Below, in pieces: positions 45,882 through 55,139 of a DNA stretch of 64,000 nucleotides (the first letter of the stretch is position 1; every line of letters begins with the position of its first letter). A model generated the notes under the pieces. It was given only the letters and a program-made list of their open reading frames with translations. It searched no databases and had not been told where the DNA came from. The stretch lies in assembly GCF_018917965.1 (NCBI RefSeq), contig NZ_JAHLPP010000004.1, forward strand, positions 124,001-188,000, read 5' to 3'. The position numbers and the translations under genes were made by a program. The DNA comes from Pseudoflavonifractor sp. MSJ-37. GTDB taxonomy: Bacteria > Bacillota > Clostridia > Oscillospirales > Oscillospiraceae.

Positions 45882-46127
45882 TCAAATCGGCAGAGACGGA
45901 GACGAGATGCCTGCGGCCGCGCTCAGAGAGGGTCCTGTATGGTGAAAGGGACCTGTGCGGGACGGCGTTCTTACCACTCCCGAGCCGCCCGGGACCTCAA
46001 CCGGGACGGGTCCGCCCGTTACAGCGGTCACGAGCGACGGTACGCCCTTCCGGGCGGGCCGTAAGCAGGGTGGGACCGTGGAGCGTCTGCGCTTCATCCC
46101 TGACACGCATCAGGGGTGAGGCGTTTT
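45882..46127 (+). promoter_or_regulatory. T-box riboswitch, threonine specifier, controlling thrS
   Basis: Stem I with CAGAGAGGGTCC and GTATGGTGAAAG, specifier region TCTTACCACTCCCGAG with ACC (Thr) at 45973-45975, T-box core AGCAGGGTGGGACCGTG (46064-46080) and a terminator hairpin TCATCCCTGA/TCAGGGGTGA followed by GCGTTTTTG. Uncharged tRNA-Thr with a GGU anticodon should stabilise the antiterminator and permit thrS transcription. Confidence 0.95.
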
Positions 46128-46165
46128 TGTTTTGCCCCGACCGAACGACTAGGAGGTCAACTGTC

Positions 46166-47968
46166 ATGTCTGAAGAAAAGAAAAACGATCCGTTCAGCTT
46201 CGAAGACCCTGAATACCGCAAGACCTATTGGCACACCTGCTCCCACATCCTGGCGCAGGCCGTGAAGCGCCTGTGGCCCGAGACCAAGCTGGCCATCGGC
46301 CCCGCCATCGAGAACGGCTTCTACTACGATCTGGACAGCGAGGAGTCCTTCACCCCTGAGGATCTGGAGAAGATCGAGGGCGAGATGCGGAAGATCTGCA
46401 AGGAGAAGCTGAAGCTGGAGCGCTTCGAGCTGCCCCGCGAGGAGGCCGTCAAGTTCATGGAGGAGAAGGGCGAGCCTTATAAGGTGGAGCTCATCAACGA
46501 CCTGCCTGAGGACGCCGTCATCTCCTTCTACAAGCAGGGCGAGTTCACCGATCTGTGCGCCGGTCCCCATGTGGACTCCACCGGCCGGATCAAGGGCAAC
46601 GCCATCAAGCTGACCGCCTGCAACGCCGCCTATTGGCGCGGCGACTCCTCCCGCAAGCAGCTCCAGCGGATCTACGGCATCGCCTTCCCCAAGAAGGACG
46701 AGCTGGACGCCTACCTGAAGCAGCAGGAGGAGGCGCTGAAGCGGGACCACAACAAGCTGGGCCGTGAGCTGGAGTACTTCACCACCGTGGACGTGATCGG
46801 CCAGGGTCTGCCCATCATCCTGCCCAAGGGAGCCCGGGTCATCCAGCTCCTCCAGCGCTGGGTGGAGGACACAGAGCAGAAGCGGGGCTATCTGCTGACC
46901 AAGACCCCCTATATGGCCAAGCGGGAGCTCTATAAGATTTCCGGCCACTGGGACCACTATCTGGACGGCATGTTCGTCCTGGGCGACCCCAACGATGAGA
47001 CCAAGGAGTGCTTCGCCCTCCGTCCCATGACCTGTCCCTTCCAGTATCAGGTGTTCCTGAACCGGGGCCGCAGTTACCGGGACCTGCCCATGCGCCTGGG
47101 CGAGACCTCGACCCTGTTCCGCAATGAGGACTCCGGTGAGATGCACGGCCTGATCCGGGTCCGCCAGTTCACCATCTCTGAGGGCCACCTGATCCTCCGT
47201 CCTGAGCAGCTGGAGGAGGAGTTCAAGGGCTGTCTGGACCTGGCCAAGTACTGTCTGGGCACCGTGGGCCTGCTGGACAAGTGTACCTTCCGCTTCTCCC
47301 AGTGGGATCCCGCCAACCCCAACAACAAGTACGAGGGCACCAAGGAGCAGTGGGAGGAGGCCCAGCGGGTCATGGGCCAGATCCTGGACGACCTGGACGT
47401 GAAGTACACCATCGGCATCGACGAGGCGGCCTTCTACGGCCCCAAGCTGGATATCCAGTACAAGAACGTCTATGGCAAGGAGGACACTCTGGTCACCATC
47501 CAGATCGATATGCTCCTGGCCAAGCAGTTCGGTATGGAGTATGTGGATGTGGACGGCCAGAAAAAGACCCCCTATATCATCCACCGCACCTCTCTGGGCT
47601 GCTACGAGCGCACCCTGGCCTATCTGCTGGAGGAGTACGCCGGCGCCCTGCCCGCCTGGATGGCTCCCACGCAGGTCAAGATCCTGCCCATCACCGACCG
47701 CGCCGCCGCATACGCCGAGCAGATCGCCGGGAAGCTGGAGGAGCAGGGCTATCGCGTGGAGACCGACCTGCGCAACGAGAAGATCGGCAAGAAGATCCGC
47801 GAGGCCACCCTGGAGAAGATCCCCTATATGCTGGTGGTGGGCGACAAGGAGGCCGAAGCCGGCACCGTGGCTGTGCGCCATCGCACCGGCGTTGATGAGG
47901 GCGTCATGTCTCTGGACGAGTTCATCGCCAAGTTCAAGGAGGAAGTGGACACCAAGGCCATCAAGTAA
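46166..47968 (+). CDS. thrS: Threonyl-tRNA synthetase lacking the TGS domain
   Basis: 600 residues from ATG 46166 with AGGAGG; the open frame back to 46070 is T-box leader. Attaches threonine to tRNA-Thr. The usual 60-residue N-terminal TGS domain is missing: after 20 residues the editing domain starts (HTCSHILAQAV with HxxxH; DLCAGPHV with the editing Cys/His near 148-155). Class II core: motif 2 region RNEDSGEMHGLIRVRQFTISEGH near 340-362, zinc Cys in MTCPFQYQ near 318, motif 3 HRTSLGCYERTLAYLLE near 473-489. C-terminal anticodon domain from about 500. Confidence 0.95.
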   Translation: MSEEKKNDPFSFEDPEYRKTYWHTCSHILAQAVKRLWPETKLAIGPAIENGFYYDLDSEESFTPEDLEKIEGEMRKICKEKLKLERFELPREEAVKFMEEKGEPYKVELINDLPEDAVISFYKQGEFTDLCAGPHVDSTGRIKGNAIKLTACNAAYWRGDSSRKQLQRIYGIAFPKKDELDAYLKQQEEALKRDHNKLGRELEYFTTVDVIGQGLPIILPKGARVIQLLQRWVEDTEQKRGYLLTKTPYMAKRELYKISGHWDHYLDGMFVLGDPNDETKECFALRPMTCPFQYQVFLNRGRSYRDLPMRLGETSTLFRNEDSGEMHGLIRVRQFTISEGHLILRPEQLEEEFKGCLDLAKYCLGTVGLLDKCTFRFSQWDPANPNNKYEGTKEQWEEAQRVMGQILDDLDVKYTIGIDEAAFYGPKLDIQYKNVYGKEDTLVTIQIDMLLAKQFGMEYVDVDGQKKTPYIIHRTSLGCYERTLAYLLEEYAGALPAWMAPTQVKILPITDRAAAYAEQIAGKLEEQGYRVETDLRNEKIGKKIREATLEKIPYMLVVGDKEAEAGTVAVRHRTGVDEGVMSLDEFIAKFKEEVDTKAIK

Positions 47969-47995
47969 GGCCCTGCTCCCGGAATGGACGTGAGT

Positions 47996-48031
47996 CTGCC
48001 CCCGCCGGTCCTTCCGGCGGGGGCAGTTTTT
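47996..48031 (+). terminator. Terminator after thrS
   Basis: CTGCCCCCGCCGG, loop tcctt, CCGGCGGGGGCAG, then TTTTT. Confidence 0.92.
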
Positions 48032-48184
48032 GCACGGGCTGGGGGAGGATGTGGAAACTTTCGCTAAGATACTGGCGGAGAGACCTTGATTTTTTGACAA
48101 ACATGGCGTATACTCATATTAAGACTTCGCCGTTCAGGCGTGAATGCTGAGCGATCAGCGAACAGAGAAAGGTTGGGAACACAG

Positions 48185-48823
48185 ATGGACAAGACCAAGA
48201 TCCTTTTGATCAGCGGAAGCCCCCGCCCCAAGACGCGCTCCGCGCTGTATGTCGGTATGCAGGCCGCCATGGAGGGCGCTCAGGAGGTCGCGGACGTAGA
48301 GGTCGAGCTGGTGGAGCTCTTCCGGCGGAAGATCGCCCCCTGTATCCACTGCAACAAGTGTCTGCGGGACGATGCGGACCGCTGTACCGTGTTCCATGAT
48401 GATATGGACGAGCTGTACGACAAATTCTTCCAGGCCGACGGCATCATCATCGGCAGCCCGGTGTACGACATGAACGTCACCGCCCAGCTGGCCCAGTTCT
48501 ACAGCCGCTTCCGTTCCTCCTGGAAACTGAGCGTGGACGATCCTGAGTTCTTCCAGTATAAGGCCGGCGCGGCCATCACGGTGGGCGGCACCCGGAACGG
48601 CGGTCAGGAGAACGTGATCCGCTCCATCACCAACATCTTCGCCACCCATGGCATCAACGTGTGTACCTGCGGCGGCGGCATCTACGGCGGCGCTATGCTG
48701 TGGAGCCCCGGCGACGGCTCCGGCACCATCGATGACCCAGACGGCATCGCCAACTGCCGCACCCTGGGCAAGAAGGTCGCTCAGGTGGCCAAAGCCCTGA
48801 AGCTGGGCCGTACGCAGGTGTAA
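48185..48823 (+). CDS. NADPH-dependent FMN reductase / iron-sulfur flavoprotein family
   Basis: 212 residues from ATG 48185. Flavodoxin-like fold: phosphate loop ISGSPRPKTRSA at 9-20, then Cys53, Cys56 and Cys59 in CIHCNKC plus Cys about 67, the compact cluster motif of Isf-type proteins that can hold a 4Fe-4S centre. GSPVYDMNVTAQLAQFYSRF near 95-114 binds FMN. Such proteins pass electrons from ferredoxin or NAD(P)H to unknown acceptors. Promoter-like TTGATT/TATACT lies near 48088-48116. Confidence 0.88.
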   Translation: MDKTKILLISGSPRPKTRSALYVGMQAAMEGAQEVADVEVELVELFRRKIAPCIHCNKCLRDDADRCTVFHDDMDELYDKFFQADGIIIGSPVYDMNVTAQLAQFYSRFRSSWKLSVDDPEFFQYKAGAAITVGGTRNGGQENVIRSITNIFATHGINVCTCGGGIYGGAMLWSPGDGSGTIDDPDGIANCRTLGKKVAQVAKALKLGRTQV

Positions 48824-48999
48824 GGCCAGTCGTCCCCCCATATACATCGTGATATCCCGGCTCCGCCCTTCGGCGGGGCCGGGATATTTATCGTTTTCAG
48901 CACAAACTGTTTCTCCACGACGGATATTGACAGGGGCAGGACGGCGGCGTATGATGGAACTATCGTAAACGATCATTTCAGAGAGAGGACGTGGACTCG

Positions 49000-50562
49000 A
49001 TGAAGATGGATCTCCGGAAACGGGTCGGAACACTGATCATGTCGGCAGTGATGGCGGCATCCCTCCTGCCCGGCGCGGCGGCCGCCGCACCCACCAAGGT
49101 GGTGGCCATGAAGATCGGAAGCCCCTGGTGTGTGATGGGGACCGAGATGAGTCAGCTGGACCAGCAGAGCGATAAGGTCTCCCCGGTGGCGGAAGGCGGT
49201 CGGACTCTGGTGCCGATCAGCCGGGTGCTGGCGGCCTTCGGCGGGACGGCCCAGTGGGTACCTGAGACCGGCGGTGTCCGGTGCAGTCTGAACGGCACCG
49301 AGGTGGAGCTGAGTTTGGGCTCCACCACTGCGCTGGTGGATGGCGAGGCCGTGGCGCTGGACGTCCCCGCTAAGGCCATGAACAACAGGACTTTCGTGCC
49401 CGTCCGCTTCGTCAGCGAGAGCCTGGGCCTGAAGGTGGGGTATGAGCCCACCAACAGGATCGTGGTAGTGGCCGACGGGGATCTGGACACCGGCACCCTC
49501 ACCTCCATGAGTCAGGTCAGGACGCTGGTAGAAAAGACCAGACCCAGAGGCGAGGCCACTACGCTGACCGCACAGTCGTATAAGCTGGCCTCCGGTACGG
49601 TGAGCGCCAAGGTCATCACCGTGGATATGACCGATCCCCGGGTGAGCGTGAAGGCCAATGTGCCTTGGGGGATGCTGAACGCCACGAGGGGCTTTAGCGA
49701 CATCTGCAAGGCATCCGGGGCCACGGCGGTCATCAACGCCAACTTTTTCGAGGCCTATCAGACCGTGAAGGATCCCATCGGCCATGTGATGGTCAACGGT
49801 CAATTCGTCTACGGCAGCAGCGGCCACTCGGCACTGGGCATCACCTCCACCGGAGAGATGCGCTACGGCCGGCCCGCCGTGTTTTTCCGGGTCAAGACTG
49901 TGGACGAGGGCACTGCCCAGCAGTGGGCGGGCTTCGAACTCAACGTCACCAAGCAGTTCAAGAACCAGTCAGTGGTCTATACCCACGCCCGGGGCAAGAG
50001 CATCACGATCGACTATCCCGGCGTGGTCCTCACGGTGACGAACGGCGTCACCACCGGCTATCAGGCCGTGTCGGCCGGACAGACTGTGGCGATCCCCTCC
50101 AACGGCTTCCTGCTTTACTCCAGTCAGGAGGTCACCAAGACCGACTATTACCGGGTCCCGGAGATGGGACGGAAGGTAGTCGTGGAGCCCTATCTCTATC
50201 AGGCCGACGCAGAGGGCTTCACGCTGGACGGGGTGCAGACGATCGTCTCCGGCGCGCCCCGCCTGGTGAAAGACGGCAAGATCGAGACCTATGTGGAGCC
50301 CGCCTATGCCAAGGACAGCCGCTTCACCACCAGCTCCGCCCCACGGACCGCTGTGGGGAGCACCGCCAACGGGAAGCTCCTGCTGGTCAGCGTCTCATCC
50401 GCCACCATCCAGCAGATGCGGGAGCTCATGCTCAAGCTGGGCTGTGTGGACGCCGTTAATCTGGACGGCGGCGGTTCCACCGCCATGTACTACAAGGGAC
50501 AGACCCTGGCCGCCCCCGGCCGCGCTCTGGTCACCACCCTTCAGGTGTTCGTAGACCAGTGA
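49000..50562 (+). CDS. Secreted stalk-domain plus phosphodiester glycosidase (NAGPA-like) protein
   Basis: 520 residues from ATG 49000 (GAGAGGA upstream); GTG 48991 would overlap the ribosome binding site. Signal peptide to about residue 30. Residues 45-150 are a copper amine oxidase N-terminal-like stalk domain (TLVPISRVLAAFGGTAQW; RTFVPVRFVSESLGLKVGYE). Residues 190-520 are a NAGPA/DUF2233 domain with TAVINANFFE near 243, GHVMVNGQFVYGSSGHSALGI near 264-284 and the signature VDAVNLDGGGSTAMYYKG near 483-500. Homologues cleave phosphodiester-linked sugars, likely on cell-wall polymers outside the cell. Confidence 0.9.
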   Translation: MKMDLRKRVGTLIMSAVMAASLLPGAAAAAPTKVVAMKIGSPWCVMGTEMSQLDQQSDKVSPVAEGGRTLVPISRVLAAFGGTAQWVPETGGVRCSLNGTEVELSLGSTTALVDGEAVALDVPAKAMNNRTFVPVRFVSESLGLKVGYEPTNRIVVVADGDLDTGTLTSMSQVRTLVEKTRPRGEATTLTAQSYKLASGTVSAKVITVDMTDPRVSVKANVPWGMLNATRGFSDICKASGATAVINANFFEAYQTVKDPIGHVMVNGQFVYGSSGHSALGITSTGEMRYGRPAVFFRVKTVDEGTAQQWAGFELNVTKQFKNQSVVYTHARGKSITIDYPGVVLTVTNGVTTGYQAVSAGQTVAIPSNGFLLYSSQEVTKTDYYRVPEMGRKVVVEPYLYQADAEGFTLDGVQTIVSGAPRLVKDGKIETYVEPAYAKDSRFTTSSAPRTAVGSTANGKLLLVSVSSATIQQMRELMLKLGCVDAVNLDGGGSTAMYYKGQTLAAPGRALVTTLQVFVDQ

Positions 50563-50577
50563 TCCGCCCTAAGATGC

Positions 50578-50613
50578 AGATATCCCCCGCCGGAGATCCG
50601 GCGGGGGATATCT
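50578..50613. terminator. Hairpin between the glycosidase gene and fbp
   Basis: AGATATCCCCCGCCGG and its complement with a 4-base loop, perfect 16-bp stem, lacking a clear T-run on either strand. Likely a shared 3' end signal for the convergent genes. Confidence 0.65.
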
Positions 50614-50633
50614 ATTCGGTGTGGGTGGACCGC

Positions 50634-52622
50634 TTACCGGTGGTCTTCAGCGATCTCGCCGCTGCGGAAGGCGGAGAGCAGGGCCATCAGGTCGTCGATC
50701 TGCTCCTGGAGCTGACGGCCCACATCGGTGCCCGCGATCTTCATCCGGGACTCCAGCCGCTCGAACACCACAGAGGTGGAGGCGATGTCCTGATTTTCCC
50801 GGATAGCGTTCTTCCGGCCAACGAAGGGTTCATGGGACACCAGACGGAAGCAGGCGGAGTTGTAGATCAGAGTATAGCCCGCGATGCCGGTGGTCTTTTG
50901 ATAGGCCTTGCAGAAGCCGCCGTCGATCACCAGCAGCTTGCCGCCGGCCTTCATGGGGCTCTCGCCCTTCTTGGACTTGACGGGGATATGGCCGTTGATG
51001 ATGTGGCAGTGGGGGCCCTCCAGACCGAAGTCCTTCAGGATCGCGTCGCAGACGGCGGGGTCGTTGTAGAATTGGTAGTAGGGGTTCTTGGGCTCGGTCC
51101 AGGTGGACTCGTCCAGGATGAGCCGCCGCTCGAAGGTGGTCATCCGGTCCCGGCCGAAGATCGGGCTGTTCCGGCCCGCCCACAGGAACCACAGGAAGTC
51201 CATGCCGAACTGCCGCTCCGGGGAGCCGGGACGGCTGTAATAAGCCCGGCGGGCCGTCAGGTCGGCATAGTCCAGGAAGTCCTTTCCGGACAGCTTCTGC
51301 CCGCCCAAGCTGAAGGTGAGCAGACCGCCATCCTCCGTCATGGGCATACAGCCGTGGAAGAGCAGGTTGCCGTTGAACACCTTGTACAGGCTTCCCTTGG
51401 AGTACAGGAAGCGGATGTGCCGCTGGAGCTTCTCGCTGTGCTGGAAGGAGGCGGTGAGCTGGTCGATCAGCGCGTCCTCCTCGGGGGTGAGGGCATAGGG
51501 GTCGTTCCGGTCTACGGTGGGGAAGTCGGTGTCCTCCAGCGGGTAGTCCACGCCGTTCAGGCAGATGGACTTTTTCTCATAGTCGATCTTGTCCAGCAGG
51601 AGCCGGTCATCCATGTGGAAGTCCGGATTGCGGAGGATCTTTTGGCCCTCCAGCTTGAAAAGGATGATGGTGATGGCCTTGTGCATCCGGGCGGCCAGGA
51701 GCTTGTCCTTCTCGGTGTAGTGGGCCTCGTCCTCGTTGGTGAGCTTGACGGTGAAGCGGTGGATGTCGCAGTCCTTGTACACCTCGTTGGCGAACACGGA
51801 CAGGGGGCGCAGGGAGATGCCGTAGCCGGTCTCGATGACCTCCAGGTTGTTGTAGCGCAGAGAGTTGGCCAGCACCGTGGCCACCAACGTCCGGGAGCCG
51901 GAGGCCGCGCCCATCCACAGCACGTCGTGGTTGCCCCACTGGATGTCCACGCTGTGATAGCTCAGCAGAGAGTCCAGGATGATGTCGGCCCGGGGGCCGC
52001 GGTCGAAGATGTCGCCCACCAGATGGAGGTGGTCCACCGCCAGACGCTTGATCAGCTCGCAGAGCTGGATCAGGAAGTTGGAGGCACGGTCGATGTCGAT
52101 GATGGTGGAGATGATCTTCTCGTAGTAGTCCCGCTTGTCGCTGTCTTCGTAGTGGGTGTGGATCAGCTCGTCGATGATGTAGGCATACTCCTTGGGCATG
52201 GCCTTGCGGGTCTTGGAGCGGGTATACTTGGAGCTGACCTCCCGGCACATCTCGATCAGCCGGTGGAAGGTGATCCGGTACCACTCCCGCATATCGTCGG
52301 TCTCCTGCTCGATCTCCTCCAGCTTCTCCCGAGGGTAGTAGATCAGGGTGGCCAGTTGGTCCAGCTCGGCCTTGGAGACGCTGGTGCCGAAGAGCTTGTC
52401 CAGCTTCTCCCGCACCACGCCGGAGGCGGAGTTGAGGATGTGGAGGAAGGCTTCGTATTCGCCATGGACGTCGGAGATGAAGTGCTCCGTGCCCTTGGGC
52501 AGGTTCAGGATCGCCTGGAGGTTGATGATCTCCGTGCTGGCCGCCTGGACGGTGGGATACTGCCGGGCCAGCATCTTGAGGTAGTGCAGATCCTGCGGAC
52601 TATAGGTCTTCGATGGCTTCAT
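50634..52622 (-). CDS. fbp: Class III fructose-1,6-bisphosphatase
   Basis: 662 residues, the typical Firmicute length. Dephosphorylates fructose 1,6-bisphosphate for gluconeogenesis. Calcineurin-like metallophosphatase motifs: HFISDVHGEYEAF near 42-54, VGDIFDRGPRAD near 200-211, WGNHDVLWMGAASG near 230-243, and INGHIPVKSKKGESP near 537-551. Starts MKPSKTYSPQDL behind AGGAGG. Own promoter (TTGCAA, 17 bases, CATAAT near 52660-52688), divergent from udk. Confidence 0.95.
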   Translation of the reverse strand: MKPSKTYSPQDLHYLKMLARQYPTVQAASTEIINLQAILNLPKGTEHFISDVHGEYEAFLHILNSASGVVREKLDKLFGTSVSKAELDQLATLIYYPREKLEEIEQETDDMREWYRITFHRLIEMCREVSSKYTRSKTRKAMPKEYAYIIDELIHTHYEDSDKRDYYEKIISTIIDIDRASNFLIQLCELIKRLAVDHLHLVGDIFDRGPRADIILDSLLSYHSVDIQWGNHDVLWMGAASGSRTLVATVLANSLRYNNLEVIETGYGISLRPLSVFANEVYKDCDIHRFTVKLTNEDEAHYTEKDKLLAARMHKAITIILFKLEGQKILRNPDFHMDDRLLLDKIDYEKKSICLNGVDYPLEDTDFPTVDRNDPYALTPEEDALIDQLTASFQHSEKLQRHIRFLYSKGSLYKVFNGNLLFHGCMPMTEDGGLLTFSLGGQKLSGKDFLDYADLTARRAYYSRPGSPERQFGMDFLWFLWAGRNSPIFGRDRMTTFERRLILDESTWTEPKNPYYQFYNDPAVCDAILKDFGLEGPHCHIINGHIPVKSKKGESPMKAGGKLLVIDGGFCKAYQKTTGIAGYTLIYNSACFRLVSHEPFVGRKNAIRENQDIASTSVVFERLESRMKIAGTDVGRQLQEQIDDLMALLSAFRSGEIAEDHR

Positions 52623-52792
52623 GGGAGAGCCTCCTTTTCCTATATTTAGGTGGTCCCATTATGCCACGTTCCGGCGGCGGTTGCAAGAGGGGGAGAGTGG
52701 ATAAGTTTTTCGTGAGCGGTCGGGGGACCGCTTGCGGGGGGAGGAGATCTCTGTTATACTGTCGAAGAAAGAAACGATAGGGGGCAGAGACC

Positions 52793-53413
52793 ATGGACAC
52801 CATGATCATCGGCATCGCCGGCGGCACCGGCTCAGGCAAGACCACCCTGACCCGGCGGCTCCAGGAGCGCTTCGGGGAGAACGTGAGCGTGCTCTACCAC
52901 GACAATTATTACAAGTAGCACAGCGATATGCCCTTCGAAGAGCGGTGCAGACTCAATTACGACCATCCGGACGCCTTCGACACCGGCCGGATGATCCAGG
53001 ACATCCAGGCCCTGCGTCGGGGCGAGACGATCCAGTGCCCGACCTATGACTACACGATCCACGACCGGGCCGCCGCCGCCATCGAGGTCAAGCCAACCAA
53101 GGTCATCCTGGTGGAGGGCATCCTGATCTTCGAGAACAAGGAGCTCCGGGATCTGATGGACATCAAGATCTTCGTGGACACCGATGCGGACGTGCGCATC
53201 CTCCGGCGCATCCTGCGGGACGTGAAGGAGCGGGGCCGCTCCTTGGACTCGGTGGTGGAGCAGTACCTCACCACCGTGAAGCCCATGCACGAGCAGTTCG
53301 TAGAGCCCTCCAAGCGCAACGCCGATATCATCGTCCTGGAGGGCGGCCACAATGTGGTGGCCCTGGACATGATCATCGAGCGGATCCGGAGCCACGTGGA
53401 AGGCCGGCCGTAA
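52793..53413 (+). pseudogene. udk: Uridine kinase interrupted by an in-frame TAG at codon 42
   Basis: Reading from ATG 52793, codons 1-41 give MDTMIIGIAGGTGSGKTTLT (P-loop) and end YHDNYYK. Codon 42 is TAG (52916-52918), after which the same frame continues HSDMPFEERCRLNYDHPDAF to a normal end (GRPstop) with no other lesion. Homologues have a sense codon between K and H here. Only 161 residues could be made from the next ATG at 52928, without the P-loop, so uridine salvage by this copy should be lost unless the amber codon is read through. Promoter TTGCGG/TATACT near 52733-52761 is intact. Confidence 0.85.
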
Positions 53414-53490
53414 GGACATCAGACAGAAGACGCCCCTCCGGGCCTGTGGAGAACAGGTCCCGGAGGGGCGGTCTCGTATGGGCGTGCAGT

Positions 53491-54075
53491 TCAGAGGGAG
53501 GGCTGGATGCGGTCGTCCTCGGTGACCGGCCGCAGGATCCGGCAGGGGACGCCGGCGGCTACCACGCCGGCGGGGATGTCACGGGTGACCACGCTGCCCG
53601 CGCCGATGATGCTGCCCCGGCCAATGGTGACGCCGCCGCAGACCGTGGCGTTGGCACCGATCCAAACGTCGTCCTCCAGCGTGATGGGGCTGGAGGTACA
53701 CAGCCCAGCCGCCCGCTGGTCGGGCAGGAGGGCGTGCCCCACGCAGGAGAGGCAGACGCCGGGGGCGAGGAAGGCATTGGCCCCGATGTGGACCGGGGAG
53801 GTGTCCAGGATGGTGCAGTTGTAGTTGATCACCGCCAGCCCATGGGTGTGGATATTGAAGCCGTAGTCACAGTGGAACGTGGGCTCGATGAAGGTCAGGG
53901 GGTGACAGGTGCCGAAGAGTTCCTTTAGGATCGCGGCGCGCTCCTCCGTCTGGCTGGGGGAGGTGCGATCGAAGCGCCAGCACAGTTCCTTAGCGATGGC
54001 CTGCCGGTCCTTGGGCATCTCCCGGTCCATCCCGCGATAAGGCGCATCGGTCTGCATGAGTTCCAGATAGGTCAT
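53491..54075 (-). CDS. Maltose/galactoside O-acetyltransferase family (LacA/Maa, hexapeptide repeat)
   Basis: 194 residues. N-terminal helical Mac domain (YRGMDREMPKDRQAIAKEL), then a left-handed beta helix with hexapeptide repeats: GANAFLAPGVCLSCVGH and the late block IGANATVCGGVTIGRGSIIGAGSVVTRDIPAGVVAAGVPCRIL (catalytic His near 117 in the GHALL segment). Uses acetyl-CoA to acetylate sugars in the cytosol. It overlaps the SGNH gene by ATGA, making it the third gene of an O-acylation operon; in this context it may act on a polymer precursor, which is inference. Confidence 0.9.
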   Translation of the reverse strand: MTYLELMQTDAPYRGMDREMPKDRQAIAKELCWRFDRTSPSQTEERAAILKELFGTCHPLTFIEPTFHCDYGFNIHTHGLAVINYNCTILDTSPVHIGANAFLAPGVCLSCVGHALLPDQRAAGLCTSSPITLEDDVWIGANATVCGGVTIGRGSIIGAGSVVTRDIPAGVVAAGVPCRILRPVTEDDRIQPSL

Positions 54076-55121
54076 GGCGTGTCCTCTCCTTGTGTCGATA
54101 CAGCCCCGCCGGACAGGGCGTCGGCGTAGGCCTGGTAGCCGGCCTCCCAGGCCGGGTCTTCGGAATCCACGAACAGGTCGGGATAGCGGCGGCTCAGCTC
54201 ATAGGCCAGATAGTCGGTGAATTTGACCGCGCCCGTGCTGTTCAGGTGGCGCTGGTCATAGAAGTCATCCAGCGTGAGGCCCATGTCCTCATACCGGTCG
54301 TTGAAGTCGTCGAAGGGGACCCCTAGTGTGGCGGCCTCCCCGGAGACGGCGGCCATCTTTTCCAGCTGGGTCTCCTCCAGGGCGGTGTTGGAGGGGGCTT
54401 TGATCAGCCAGAGCTCCACCCCTCTGGACCGGCACAGGGAGACGATCTGCTCCAGCCAGTATCGGTTCTTCTCGGTCAGCTCCCCAGTCTCGCCTTCGGC
54501 CGGGGGGATCGTCTCCGGCCGGACATACTGGCCGGGCAGGAGCACATAGCCCTTGTAGGGATCGTGGAGGCCGGATGGTCTGGTGTCCCAGTCGGCGTCC
54601 TCCAGCTCGTCCCAGCGGCCATGGTACTTCATGAAGTTCCAGATCAGCGGGGCCCGCTGACCCTTGGGGGCAGAGACCCGGGCCAGCGCGATCTTGTCGA
54701 GGGAGAAGCGCAGGTCGTCCATGAAGGAGAAGTTCACGCCGTCGTCGTGGTATTCCGTATCATTGCCCATCATGTTGCACTCCACCACGAGGAGCTGGGG
54801 AGACTGGTATTTCAGGGCCTCCTTCACATAGGTGTAGGTGGCCCACATGGGCTGGAGCTGGGTAGCGAACACATAGCTCTTCACGCCGGTGTCGTGCCAC
54901 AACTCCAGCGGGGAGAGAGAGGCGTAGATGTGAGAGGAGCCGAAGAACATCACAGTGAACTCCCCCCGGGGCTCATTGTAGAAGCCGCCGATCTTGTTGG
55001 TCATGTCCCAGGGGGGATCCAGGGACTTGCGAGCGAAGAGCCAGGTGATCGGCGCGGCGGTCAGCGCCAGGATCAGCAGGAGGGCCAGGCCGCTGAGCAG
55101 GAATTTTTTCGTGGAGATCAA
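54072..55121 (-). CDS. SGNH/DHHW-like extracytoplasmic protein, partner of the second MBOAT
   Basis: 349 residues. N-terminal membrane anchor (7-30). Nucleophile block FFGSSHIYASL at 59-69 (GSSH 61-64) and a C-terminal D-x-x-H, DQRH at 289-292, with LNSTGAVKF behind it: an SGNH triad layout, similar to AlgX/DltD-type acyl-transfer proteins. Shares the operon with an MBOAT (18 bases upstream) and an acetyltransferase downstream. Probably transfers acyl groups to a surface polymer. Different in sequence from the DHHW protein at 11.9 kb. Confidence 0.82.
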   Translation of the reverse strand: MISTKKFLLSGLALLLILALTAAPITWLFARKSLDPPWDMTNKIGGFYNEPRGEFTVMFFGSSHIYASLSPLELWHDTGVKSYVFATQLQPMWATYTYVKEALKYQSPQLLVVECNMMGNDTEYHDDGVNFSFMDDLRFSLDKIALARVSAPKGQRAPLIWNFMKYHGRWDELEDADWDTRPSGLHDPYKGYVLLPGQYVRPETIPPAEGETGELTEKNRYWLEQIVSLCRSRGVELWLIKAPSNTALEETQLEKMAAVSGEAATLGVPFDDFNDRYEDMGLTLDDFYDQRHLNSTGAVKFTDYLAYELSRRYPDLFVDSEDPAWEAGYQAYADALSGGAVSTQGEDTP

Positions 55122-55139
55122 GTCTGGTCGCTCCTTCCG

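Noticed and set aside
46070-46165. 32-residue N-terminal extension of thrS as a possible TGS remnant
   Set aside because: This stretch is the T-box and terminator of the leader; AGGAGG lies directly before the ATG at 46166.
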